The notes: a model not told the origin generated them from the sequence alone. Counted from the stretch's first letter, positions 1 through 6,795 are shown. The stretch is DNA of 8,242 nucleotides from Paracoccaceae bacterium (GCA_007129775.1 SKUV01000126.1:1-8242), one strand, 5' to 3'. Numbers and translations: made by a program.

Positions 1-29
1 CCCTTGCCGGGGCCGGCGGGGGGGAAGGG
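1..29 (-). terminator. possible GC-rich hairpin after mscL, cut by window edge
   Basis: Just downstream of the mscL stop, on the minus strand, bases 1-5 (CCCTT) can pair with 25-29 (AAGGG), and 6-10 (GCCGG) can pair with 13-17 (CCGGC). This could form an imperfect GC-rich stem in the mscL transcript. No run of T residues follows inside the window and the structure touches the edge, so a factor-independent terminator cannot be confirmed. GC-rich sequence gives such stems by chance. Confidence 0.22.
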
Positions 30-34
30 CGGTC

Positions 35-481
35 TCAGCCGGCATTGCGCTGGCGCACCAGCTCGTCGCGGATCTCGGCCAGCAGCTCCTCCTGCGTCGG
101 GCCTTTCGGCGCCTCGGGCTCTGGCTCCGCCGCCGGTGCCGGGCGCGCCGCCGCTGCCTTCAGCCGGTTGATCGTGCGCACCAGCAGAAAGACGACCCAT
201 GCGATGATCAGAAAGTTGATCACCGCGGTGATGAAAGAGCCATAGCGGAAGACCGCAACGCCTGCCGCCTCGGCGGCGGCCACCGACGGATAGCTTTCGG
301 TCGACAGCGCGACGAACAGGTTGGTGAAATCAACCCCCCCGGTGAAGATACCGATGATCGGGTTGATCAGATCCTCCACCAGCGAATTGACAATGGCGGT
401 AAAGGCCGCGCCGATGATGATGCCGACGGCCAGATCCATCGCATTGCCGCGCGCGATGAAGTCGCGAAATTCCCTGAGCAT
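35..481 (-). CDS. mscL: large-conductance mechanosensitive channel MscL
   Basis: This encodes a 148-residue inner-membrane channel of the MscL family. The homopentamer opens when membrane tension rises during osmotic downshock and releases small solutes. The N-terminal amphipathic segment MLREFRDFIARGN is followed by the first transmembrane helix (about residues 15-45, with the pore-lining stretch DLAVGIIIGAAFTAIVNSLV). A periplasmic loop (about 46-77) leads to the second helix (about 78-103, FRYGSFITAVINFLIIAWVVF). The tail carries an Ala/Pro/Glu-rich linker (109-127) and an acidic C-terminal helix (129-145, EELLAEIRDELVRQ) that fits the family's cytoplasmic bundle. Length is normal for the family. 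The ATG start gives the canonical N-terminus. A GGGGGAA purine run lies 8 bases upstream (490-496) and AAGG lies 2 bases upstream (484-487). It is transcribed divergently from the glutathione S-transferase gene and seems to be a single-gene unit, though its downstream side is cut by the window. Confidence 0.97.
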   Translation of the reverse strand: MLREFRDFIARGNAMDLAVGIIIGAAFTAIVNSLVEDLINPIIGIFTGGVDFTNLFVALSTESYPSVAAAEAAGVAVFRYGSFITAVINFLIIAWVVFLLVRTINRLKAAAARPAPAAEPEPEAPKGPTQEELLAEIRDELVRQRNAG

Positions 482-529
482 TACCTTGGTTCCCCCGAAT
501 TGGTTTGTGTTGTCTGCCGTGCCCGAAAT

Positions 530-558
530 CTGTGCACGGGCGCAGCCGGGCTTGTCAA
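530..558 (-). promoter_or_regulatory. candidate sigma-70 promoter for mscL
   Basis: On the minus strand a perfect -35 hexamer TTGACA occupies 553-558. The sequence 17-18 bases downstream (about 529-535, GCACAGA) is a poor match to TATAAT. The predicted start of transcription would lie near 522, about 40 bases before the mscL start. The perfect -35 box and the position between two divergent genes support it; the weak -10 keeps it tentative. No clear matching promoter was found for the divergent transferase gene. Confidence 0.35.
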
Positions 559-623
559 CGACCGGGGCTTTTCATCGCGGAGCGGAGCGGGCAGGGTGCG
601 CGTGCATTTCAACGGAGCCACCG

Positions 624-1346
624 ATGCCCCCCCCAGACAGCACCACAAAGGCCCTTGCCGACCACCCGATCACCCGGCGCTGGCCCGCCACACGGCCCGA
701 GGCGATCCAGCTTTACTCCTTTCCGACGCCGAACGGCGTCAAGATATCCATCGCGCTTGAGGAACTGGGCCTGCCCTACGAGGCGCATGCCGTCCATATC
801 GGCCGCGACGACCAGATGACGCCCGAATTCCTGGCGCTCAACCCCAACAACAAGATCCCCGCGATCATCGATCCCGACGGCCCCGGCGGCAAGCCGCTGG
901 CGCTGTGGGAAAGCGGGGCGATCCTGATCTATCTGGCCGACAAGACCGGCCGGCTGATGCCGCAGGACGGCGCGGGGCGCTGGCAGGTGCTGCAATGGCT
1001 GATGTTCCAGATGGGCGGCGTGGGGCCGATGTTCGGCCAGCTTGGCTTTTTCCACGTCATGGGCGGCAAGGACATCGAGGACAAGCGCCCGCGCGACCGC
1101 TACGCGGACGAGGCGCGGCGGTTGCTGCACGTGCTCGACGATGCGCTGGCGGGGCGCGATTGGGTGGCGGGCGCGTATTCGATTGCCGATATCGCGCTTG
1201 CACCATGGGTCCGGAACCTGCGCGACCGTTACGAGGCCGGCGATCTGGTGGCGCTGTCGGAACGGGCGAACGTGCTGGACTGGCTTGAGCGGTTCCTGGC
1301 CCGGCCGGCGGTGCAACTCGGACTTGCCGTGCCGCCCCGGGATTGA
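624..1346 (+). CDS. glutathione S-transferase family protein, YfcG-like
   Basis: This encodes a 240-residue soluble protein with the two-domain glutathione transferase fold, closest in pattern to bacterial YfcG/Ure2p-like (nu-class) enzymes. Those enzymes act mainly as glutathione-dependent disulfide reductases. The thioredoxin-like domain spans about residues 28-112. It has the FPTPNG motif (33-38; Thr35 and Asn37 match the residues that contact glutathione sulfur in YfcG), the NKIPAI turn with cis-Pro79, and ESGAI (96-100), whose Glu-Ser pair binds the gamma-glutamyl group. The helical domain follows, with the family motif WLMFQMGGVGPMFGQ (125-139) and the folding motif SIADIALAPW (186-195). 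About 28 residues precede the fold, a short extension relative to YfcG. The ATG start has GGAG 6 bases upstream (614-617); extending further would run into mscL. The physiological substrate cannot be read from sequence. It is a lone gene, divergent from mscL and convergent with pheT. Confidence 0.93.
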   Translation: MPPPDSTTKALADHPITRRWPATRPEAIQLYSFPTPNGVKISIALEELGLPYEAHAVHIGRDDQMTPEFLALNPNNKIPAIIDPDGPGGKPLALWESGAILIYLADKTGRLMPQDGAGRWQVLQWLMFQMGGVGPMFGQLGFFHVMGGKDIEDKRPRDRYADEARRLLHVLDDALAGRDWVAGAYSIADIALAPWVRNLRDRYEAGDLVALSERANVLDWLERFLARPAVQLGLAVPPRD

Positions 1347-1366
1347 TCGGCGGGCCCGACTGGCCG

Positions 1367-1407
1367 GCCCCCGGCCTTTGCCGGGCGGCGCGGCCGGGGC
1401 CGGGGGC
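1367..1407. terminator. GC-rich inverted repeat between convergent genes
   Basis: A perfect 10-base inverted repeat pairs 1367-1376 (GCCCCCGGCC) with 1398-1407 (GGCCGGGGGC), leaving a 21-base loop. It sits directly against the pheT stop codon and 20 bases after the transferase stop. A hairpin here could act for both convergent transcripts, as a terminator or an RNA 3'-end stabiliser. Neither strand shows a T-tract after the stem, so intrinsic termination is not proven. The loop also holds an alternative pairing (1371-1376 with 1392-1397). Confidence 0.35.
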
Positions 1408-3828
1408 TCAGCCCCGCAGCACGCCGCCGGTGGTGGCGGTGACCTTGTCGATCACCTTGGCCGAGACCGCCTCGATGTCCGCCTCGGTCAGTGTGCCCTT
1501 GGTCGGCTGCAGCCGCACCGTGATGGCGAGCGACTTGCGCCCCTCGCCCATCGCAGCCTCGGCCCGCGGGCCCGCGAATTCGTCGAACACGCTCACCCGT
1601 TCGATCAGCGCCTTGTCGGCGGCCTGCGCGGCGGTGACTACCGCCTGCGCCTCCACCCGCGCGTCGAGCACGAAGGCGAAATCGCGCTCCACCGCCTGAT
1701 AATCCGACAACACCAGCGCCGGCCGCGTGGTGTTGCGCGTGCGCGGCTGCGGCACGGACGCGGGCACGGCGGTAAAGGCCATGGCCGGCCCCTTGACCCC
1801 GAGCGCACGCAGCACGCGGGGGTGAACCTCGCCGAAACTGGCCAGCGTGAGCTTCGGGCCCAGCGCCAGCCGGCCCGAACGGCCCGGGTGGAACCAGCCC
1901 GGTGCCTCGCGCGCCACCTGAACCCGCGCAGGCGCCCCGAGCGCGGCCAGCACCGCCTCGGCATCGGCGCGCGCGTCGAACACATCCACCGCCCGGCGCG
2001 AGCCATGGGGATCGCGCGGCGCCGTCGCGCCCACCAGCAGCCCCGCCACCTGCAGCGCCTCTTCCCCCGGCTCGCCCCCGGCAAAGACCGGGCCCACCTC
2101 GAACAGTGCCAGATCGGCAAAGCCGCGGGCCTGATTGCGCGCCGCCGCCGCCAGCAGGCCGGGCAGCAGATCGGGGCGCAGATGGGTCATCTCGCTGGAG
2201 ATCGGATTGTCCAGCCGCACCGCCTCCTGCCCGCCGCCGAACAGCGCCGCAGCCGCGGCGTCGATGAAGGAATAGGTGATGCATTCATTGTAGCCCAGCG
2301 CCGCCATGCAGCGCCGCGCCGCGGCCTCGCGCCGCTGCGCCGGGGTCAGCACCGGGCGCGGCACGCCCACCTCGGCCCGGGCCATGGGCCGCCCCTTCAG
2401 CCGGCTGAGCGAGGCGATGCGCGCCACCTCCTCCACCAGATCGGCCTCGCCGAGGATGTCGGGGCGCCAGCTTGGCGGCGTCGCATGGGTTTCGGTCAGC
2501 CGGAAGCCCAGCGCCTCCAGCGTGTCGCGCTGCGCCTCCTCGGGGATGTCGAGCCCCACCAGCGCGCGCACGCGGCCCGGATCGAAGGCATAGCTGCGCG
2601 CGGTATCGGGCACCTCGCCGTCCGACACCACCTCGGAGGGCTCGCCGCCGCACAGATCGAGGATCAGTTGCGTCGCCAGTTCCAGCCCCGGGCCGGTAAA
2701 GGCCGGGTCCACTCCGCGCTCGAACCGGTAGCGCGCGTCGGATTCGATGCGCAGCGCGCGGCCCGTGGTGGCGATGGAGATCGGATCCCAATAGGCGGCT
2801 TCGAGAAACACATTGACGGTGTTCCCGGTGCAGCCCGTGGCCTCGCCGCCCATGATGCCGGCGATGCTCTCGGGGCCGGTGTCGTCCGAGATCACCATCT
2901 GTCCGGGGCCGAAGACATGGGTCTTGCCGTCCAGCGCCAGCAATTCCTCGCCGCCCTCGGCCGCATGGATGCGCAGCCCGCCCTGCATCCTGTCGGCATC
3001 GAAGACATGGAGCGGGCGGTTGCGGTCGAAGGTCACGTAATTGGTGATATCGACCAGCGCCGAGATCGGCCGCAGCCCGATGGCGCGCAGCCGGCGCTGC
3101 ATCCAGTCGGGCGAGGGGCCGTTCTTCACCCCCCGGATCAGCCGGCCCATGAACAGCGGGCAGCCGCGTTCCTTCAGCGCCGGCTCGATGGTGACGCCGA
3201 CCGGGCAGGGAAAGGCCCCGGGCACCAGATCGATCACATTGCGCTTCAGCCGCCCCAGCCCGCGCGCGGCCAGATCGCGCGCCACCCCGCGCACACCCAG
3301 CGCATCAGGCCGGTTCGGCGTGACCTTGATGTAGATCATCGGGTCGTTGAGCCCGGCATAATCGATATAGCGCTGGCCCAGCGGCGCATCCCCGGGCAAT
3401 TCGATGATGCCCTCGTGATCGTCCGAGATCATCAACTCGCGCTCCGAGCACAGCATTCCGTTCGATTCGACGCCCCGGATCACCCCGGGCTTGAGGTCCA
3501 CGCCGGTGCCGGGGATATGGGTGCCGACCGGGGCGAAAACCCCGATCATCCCGGTGCGGGCATTGGGCGCACCGCAGACCACCTGCACCACTTCCGACGG
3601 CGCGCCCGGGCCTTGCGGAAAGGTCTCGACCCGGCACAGCCGCAGCCGGTCGGCATCAGGGTGCTGCGCGGCCTCGATCACGCGGGCGATGCGGAAGGCA
3701 CCGAGCGTGGCGGCGGGGTCGCTGACCTCCTCCACTTCCAGCCCCAGATCGGTCAGCGCGGCCACGATCTCGTCCAGCGGCGCCTCGGTCTCCAGATGTT
3801 CCTTCAGCCACGACAGGGTGAATTTCAT
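1408..3828 (-). CDS. pheT: phenylalanine--tRNA ligase beta subunit PheT
   Basis: This encodes an 806-residue protein, the beta chain of the cytosolic (alpha-beta)2 phenylalanyl-tRNA synthetase, which binds tRNA-Phe and edits mischarged tyrosine. Domains in order: N-terminal helices (1-40, MKFTLSWLKEHLE); EMAP/OB tRNA-binding domain (about 44-155, HPDADRLRLCRV and VVCGAPN); B3/4 editing domain (about 216-388, with SALVDITNYV, PLHVFDADR, GIMGGEATGC and SDARYRFERGVDP); B5 domain (about 404-475, ending SWRPDI and DLVEEVARI); catalytic-like core (about 490-690, with GYNECITYSF, NPISSEMTHLRPDLLPGLL and LFEVGPVF); and the anticodon-binding FDX-ACB domain (about 713-806, VERDFAFVLDARV). It is full length with no frame break. 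The first ATG giving the canonical N-terminus is used; GGGGA lies 7 bases upstream (3836-3840). An in-frame upstream extension to 3972 is Arg/Ala/Pro-rich and unlike the family. The partner gene pheS is not in the window, so PheT appears to be expressed from its own promoter. Confidence 0.97.
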   Translation of the reverse strand: MKFTLSWLKEHLETEAPLDEIVAALTDLGLEVEEVSDPAATLGAFRIARVIEAAQHPDADRLRLCRVETFPQGPGAPSEVVQVVCGAPNARTGMIGVFAPVGTHIPGTGVDLKPGVIRGVESNGMLCSERELMISDDHEGIIELPGDAPLGQRYIDYAGLNDPMIYIKVTPNRPDALGVRGVARDLAARGLGRLKRNVIDLVPGAFPCPVGVTIEPALKERGCPLFMGRLIRGVKNGPSPDWMQRRLRAIGLRPISALVDITNYVTFDRNRPLHVFDADRMQGGLRIHAAEGGEELLALDGKTHVFGPGQMVISDDTGPESIAGIMGGEATGCTGNTVNVFLEAAYWDPISIATTGRALRIESDARYRFERGVDPAFTGPGLELATQLILDLCGGEPSEVVSDGEVPDTARSYAFDPGRVRALVGLDIPEEAQRDTLEALGFRLTETHATPPSWRPDILGEADLVEEVARIASLSRLKGRPMARAEVGVPRPVLTPAQRREAAARRCMAALGYNECITYSFIDAAAAALFGGGQEAVRLDNPISSEMTHLRPDLLPGLLAAAARNQARGFADLALFEVGPVFAGGEPGEEALQVAGLLVGATAPRDPHGSRRAVDVFDARADAEAVLAALGAPARVQVAREAPGWFHPGRSGRLALGPKLTLASFGEVHPRVLRALGVKGPAMAFTAVPASVPQPRTRNTTRPALVLSDYQAVERDFAFVLDARVEAQAVVTAAQAADKALIERVSVFDEFAGPRAEAAMGEGRKSLAITVRLQPTKGTLTEADIEAVSAKVIDKVTATTGGVLRG

Positions 3829-4074
3829 GCTTGCGTCCCCGGTTTCTGCGGCCCGCGCCCCCGGGCCATCCGGGCGCGGCATAGCGCACCCGCGCGGCGG
3901 TGAAAAGCGCCGAGGGGGCGCGGGCCGGCGCGCTGCCGCCTTCCCGCGACACTTGTGCCGCGAAAGCGCCATATTTGGTGCGCATCAATCGGACCGATCC
4001 CAACAGCCCGCCCCCGACAGCCCGTCCCCAGCAGACCGCCTCAGCAGCGCCACAACCGCAGCCCCTGACATGCG
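3829..4074. other. intergenic region upstream of pheT
   Basis: This stretch lies between the pheT start and the possible small plus-strand ORF. Reading frames that cross it on either strand give Ala/Arg/Pro-rich translations without recognisable motifs, and I see no gene. It holds a candidate pheT promoter (3878-3906) and an 11-base odd palindrome, ATCGGACCGAT, at 3988-3998. A less GC-rich spot surrounds 3961-3990. No tRNA, riboswitch, T-box or leader-peptide signature is evident. In particular I see no short ORF rich in Phe codons that would suggest attenuation of pheT. Confidence 0.5.
3878..3906 (-). promoter_or_regulatory. candidate sigma-70 promoter for pheT
   Basis: On the minus strand TTTTCA (3901-3906) resembles a -35 box and TATGCC (3878-3883) a -10 box, with exactly 17 bases between them. 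Transcription would begin near 3871, giving a leader of about 43 bases before the pheT ATG. The arrangement suits a gene with no upstream partner on the same strand. Both hexamers are imperfect, so this is a prediction from pattern only. Confidence 0.4.
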
Positions 4075-4266
4075 ATGCCTCGAATGCAAGACCCATTGCA
4101 CCAGTCTCTTGCCCGGCCTCATGCCCGACGGCGGCGGACCCGCCTTCTGGTGATGTCGCTGCTGGCGCTTCTGGTGGCGTCGGTCACGCTGATGCTGCTG
4201 ACACCCCAGCCCGATGTTTTCGAGGCGATCAGCGAGGCGCGCAGCGTGCCCCCCGGCGGGTCATAG
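4075..4266 (+). CDS. possible small single-pass membrane protein, 63 aa
   Basis: I do not recognise this protein. The translation has an Arg-rich N-terminal part (R18-R21, R23), one hydrophobic segment of about 20 residues (24-43, LLVMSLLALLVASVTLMLLT) and a short hydrophilic tail. This suggests a membrane anchor with the N-terminus in the cytoplasm and the tail in the periplasm. In favour of it being real: from about codon 21 on, codons strongly prefer G/C in third position (CTG, GCG, GTG, ATC), and no gene on the other strand explains this except for the last 6 bases, which overlap the end of moeA. Against it: the first 20 codons lack this bias, and no Shine-Dalgarno sequence precedes either the ATG at 4075 or the one at 4084. 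An in-frame stop at 4066 rules out a longer form. The true start may be internal, for example ATG at 4153, which would lose the arginines. It could also be a chance ORF. Confidence 0.42.
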   Translation: MPRMQDPLHQSLARPHARRRRTRLLVMSLLALLVASVTLMLLTPQPDVFEAISEARSVPPGGS

Positions 4267-5457
4267 CGGCAGGTATCGCACCCTTTCGCCTGCTGTGCGC
4301 GCCCCATCCCCCGCCGGCCGGACCAACAGCGCCGCAGCCTCGCTCAGAATACCCAGAAGCGAACTGTCCTGCGATGCGAAAGGCGTGACAACGGGCAGCG
4401 CCGCGTCGGCCTCGTCGCCCGGCGCGAGGCGCGCGCGCATGTAATGGGCGCGCGGCCCGTTTGCCGGCACATCGCAGCCCAGAGCCGCGGGCAGGGTGCG
4501 GGGTCCCTCCTGCGGCAGCCCCTGCATCGCGCGCAAGAGCGGCAGCAGGAACAACAGGCCGCAGACGATGGCCGAGACCGGATTGCCGGGCAGGCCCAGC
4601 ATCACCGCATCGCCCATGCGCCCGGCCATCAGCGGTTTGCCCGGCCGCATGGCGATTCTGTAGAACGCGCGCTCCAGCCCCATCGTGCCGGCCACCTCGG
4701 CCACGATGTCATGATCGCCGACCGAGGCGCCGCCGATCGTGACGATCACATCGGCATCGCGGGCCAGAGAAAGGACCGCGGCCATATGCCCGGCATCGTC
4801 GCGCGCGATCGGCAGCATCCGCGCCTCGGCGCCCTCGGCCTCGGCCATGGCGGCCAGTCCGAAGATGTTGGAGGCCACGATCTGATCCGGCCCCGGCGCC
4901 TCGCCCGGCATCACCAACTCGTCCCCGGTGGCGATGAAGGCCACCACCGGGCGGCGGGTGACCTGCACCTGCGGCACGTTCATCGCGGCCAGAAGCGCCA
5001 GATCCGCCGGGCGCAGCCGGCGCGGGGCGCTCAGGCTGTCGCCGGCGCGAAAATCGCCGCCTGCCGGGCGGATATTGGCCCCGGGCGCGGGCATCTCGTT
5101 GATCGTGATTTCGTCTGAGGATCGCGTTATATCCTCTTGAATGACAACGGTATCCACGTCATTCGGTATCGGCGCCCCGGTGAAGATGCGGATCGCCTCG
5201 CCAGGGGCGATCCGACCGGAATAGGCAACGCCTGCCGCGGCCTCGCCCACCACCCGCAGGCGGGCACCGGGGGCAAGGCCGGCATGGGCCAGCGCGTAGC
5301 CATCCATGGCCGAGGCGGCGAAGGGCGGCTGATCACGCCGCGCCGTCGCCGGCGCCACCAGAACCCGCCCGACCGCCGCGCGCAGCGCAACCGACTCCGC
5401 CGCGGGCGCCGGGCAGAGCGCGAAGACCCGGGTCAGCGCCTCTTCAACCGAAATCAT
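4261..5457 (-). CDS. moeA: molybdopterin molybdenumtransferase MoeA
   Basis: This encodes a 398-residue cytoplasmic enzyme that inserts molybdate into adenylated molybdopterin (the MogA product) to give active molybdenum cofactor. Family motifs in order: PFAASAMDGYAL (45-55); GEAIRIFTGAPIPNDVDTVV (86-105); NIRPAGGDFRAGD (128-140); IATGDEL (175-181); IVASNIFGL (193-201); TIGGASVGDHD (240-250, the MoaB/Mog-type substrate site); RPGKPLMAGR (271-280); and GLPGNPVSAIV (288-298). The C-terminal beta-barrel domain covers about 325-398. Length is normal. The ATG at 5457 shares one base with the moaC stop (TGATG), and GAGG at 5465-5468 lies 7 bases ahead. A GTG one codon upstream (5460) is possible but only 4 bases from that GAGG. 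It is the last gene of the operon in the window; its stop overlaps the end of a possible convergent small ORF by 6 bases. Confidence 0.96.
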   Translation of the reverse strand: MISVEEALTRVFALCPAPAAESVALRAAVGRVLVAPATARRDQPPFAASAMDGYALAHAGLAPGARLRVVGEAAAGVAYSGRIAPGEAIRIFTGAPIPNDVDTVVIQEDITRSSDEITINEMPAPGANIRPAGGDFRAGDSLSAPRRLRPADLALLAAMNVPQVQVTRRPVVAFIATGDELVMPGEAPGPDQIVASNIFGLAAMAEAEGAEARMLPIARDDAGHMAAVLSLARDADVIVTIGGASVGDHDIVAEVAGTMGLERAFYRIAMRPGKPLMAGRMGDAVMLGLPGNPVSAIVCGLLFLLPLLRAMQGLPQEGPRTLPAALGCDVPANGPRAHYMRARLAPGDEADAALPVVTPFASQDSSLLGILSEAAALLVRPAGDGARTAGERVRYLPL

Positions 5458-5933
5458 CACTTCGCCTCATAAGTTCCTGATTTTCCGCCTTCCTTGCGGC
5501 GCAGATGGATCTCTGTCAGGCGCATGGATTTCTCGGCTGCCTTGAGCATGTCGTAGATCGTGAGCCCGGCGATACCGACCGCCGTCAGCGCCTCCATCTC
5601 GACCCCGGTCTGCCCGGCGGTTTGTACCGTGGCGGTGATCCGCACCCCCGGCAGCGCCGCATCGGGCACAAGATCAAGCGCCACGCGGGTCAGCGGCAGC
5701 GGATGACACAGCGGGATCAGATCGGCCGTGCGCTTGGCCGCCATGATCCCGGCCAGTCGCGCCACGCCCAGCACATCGCCCTTTTTCGCCCGCCCCTCCG
5801 TGACCAGCGCGAGCGTTTCGGGCGCCATGATCACCGCACCCTCGGCCACGGCGACCCGCGTGGTGACGGGCTTGCCCGAGACATCGACCATATGGGCATG
5901 GCCTTCGGCGTCGAAATGGGTCAGATCAGACAT
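5457..5933 (-). CDS. moaC: cyclic pyranopterin monophosphate synthase MoaC
   Basis: This encodes a 158-residue cytoplasmic enzyme that, after the radical-SAM enzyme MoaA, converts 3',8-cyclo-7,8-dihydro-GTP into cyclic pyranopterin monophosphate, the first stable intermediate of molybdenum-cofactor synthesis. The N-terminal HMVDVSGK (14-21) and the conserved AAKRTADLIPLCHPL (65-79) and GVEMEALTAV (110-119) motifs are intact, followed by LTIYDMLKA (124-132). Residues matching the E. coli active site fall at the same numbers: Lys51, His77, Glu112, Glu114, Asp128 and Lys131. Length is typical of the family. The ATG start lies 9 bases after the trpC stop. The trpC stop codon TAG itself forms part of the purine-rich TAGGGG (5940-5945) 6 bases before the moaC start. 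The end overlaps moeA, so MoaC and MoeA are probably made together; moaA is not in the window. Confidence 0.97.
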   Translation of the reverse strand: MSDLTHFDAEGHAHMVDVSGKPVTTRVAVAEGAVIMAPETLALVTEGRAKKGDVLGVARLAGIMAAKRTADLIPLCHPLPLTRVALDLVPDAALPGVRITATVQTAGQTGVEMEALTAVGIAGLTIYDMLKAAEKSMRLTEIHLRRKEGGKSGTYEAK

Positions 5934-5942
5934 CGCGCGCCC

Positions 5943-6758
5943 CTATATGCCGCCCGAGGCGCCGAGCAGCGGGTTGGCCAGCAGTGCCCGCGTCGCAAGC
6001 TCCACATTCTCGGCCCGCATCAATGTCTCGCCGATCAGGAAGCAGCGCGTCCCGAACCGCGCCATGTCGGCCAGATCCTCCGGTGTTGACAGCCCGCTTT
6101 CGGACACGATCATCCGGTCCGGCGGCACCCGCCGCGCCAGATCGCGTGTCACATCAAGAGAAACCTCGAACGTTTTGAGATTTCTGTTATTTATCCCGAA
6201 CAGAGTCGAGCGCAGCAGGCTTGCCCGTTCCAGTTCCGCAGCGTCGTGCACCTCGATCAGGGCTTCCATCCCGAAGGCCTGCGCCGCGGCTTCCAGCTCG
6301 GCGGCCTGAGCATCCGACACGCTGGCCATGATGATCAGGATGCAATCGGCCCCGAGCGCGCGCGATTCGGCCACCTGCCACGGGTCATAGAGAAAATCCT
6401 TGCGCAGCACCGGCAGCGAGACCGCCGCGCGCGCCTCGGTCAGATAGGCATCGTCGCCCTGAAAGGACGGCGCATCGGTCAGCACCGAAAGACAGGCCGC
6501 GCCGCCGGCCTGATAGGCCCGGGCCAGCGCCGGCGGGTCGAAATCGGCACGGATCAACCCTTTGGACGGGCTAGCTTTCTTGATCTCGGCGATCAGCCCG
6601 TAGCCGTTGAAGGCGGCGTCCAGCAGGGCGCGGGAAAAGGGGCGCACCGGGGGCGCCTCCTGCGCCGCCGTCTCGATCTCGGCCTGCGGACGCGCGGCCT
6701 TGCGGGCGGCGACGTCCTCCAGCTTGTAGGCCTTTATGCGGTCGAGAATCGTTGCCAT
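5943..6758 (-). CDS. trpC: indole-3-glycerol phosphate synthase TrpC
   Basis: This encodes a 271-residue (beta/alpha)8-barrel enzyme that converts 1-(o-carboxyphenylamino)-1-deoxyribulose-5-phosphate into indole-3-glycerol phosphate, the fourth step from chorismate to tryptophan. The N-terminal MATILDRIKAYKLEDVAARK is typical of alphaproteobacterial forms. Catalytic motifs are present: LIAEIKKASPSKG (55-67, with Glu58, Lys60 and the SPSK loop), LPVLRKDFLYD (115-125, Lys120), EALIEVHD (165-172), GINNRNLKTF (188-197), IVSESGL (217-223) and the phosphate-binding FLIGETLM (240-247). Length fits a monofunctional enzyme; no TrpF domain is fused. A perfect GGAGG (6768-6772) lies 9 bases ahead of the ATG. 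The 37-base gap after trpD is the widest in this operon. Codons for the GINNRN motif are unusually AT-rich for this genome (see findings). Confidence 0.97.
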   Translation of the reverse strand: MATILDRIKAYKLEDVAARKAARPQAEIETAAQEAPPVRPFSRALLDAAFNGYGLIAEIKKASPSKGLIRADFDPPALARAYQAGGAACLSVLTDAPSFQGDDAYLTEARAAVSLPVLRKDFLYDPWQVAESRALGADCILIIMASVSDAQAAELEAAAQAFGMEALIEVHDAAELERASLLRSTLFGINNRNLKTFEVSLDVTRDLARRVPPDRMIVSESGLSTPEDLADMARFGTRCFLIGETLMRAENVELATRALLANPLLGASGGI

Positions 6759-6795
6759 GCACTTTCCCCTCCCCGGGGCGGACTCTGGGTTCGGA

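Noticed and set aside
609..1316. A 235-codon minus-strand frame opposite the glutathione S-transferase gene
   Set aside because: The plus strand encodes a protein with all transferase motifs; the minus translation has none and is rich in Arg, His and Gln.
1042..3903. A 953-codon open frame on the plus strand opposite pheT
   Set aside because: It begins inside the transferase gene, is rich in Arg, His, Ala, Gly and Pro without family motifs, and lies antisense to a clear full-length pheT. Long antisense frames are expected in high-GC coding DNA.
3829..4074. A T-box, leader peptide or other RNA switch for pheT
   Set aside because: I see no Phe-rich short ORF, no T-box consensus and no terminator/antiterminator pair. 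The predicted leader is only about 43 bases.
3900..4388. A 162-codon plus-strand frame across the pheT-moeA gap
   Set aside because: It is Pro/Ala/Ser-rich, has no motif, runs well into moeA on the other strand, and competes with the more coding-like frame at 4075-4266.
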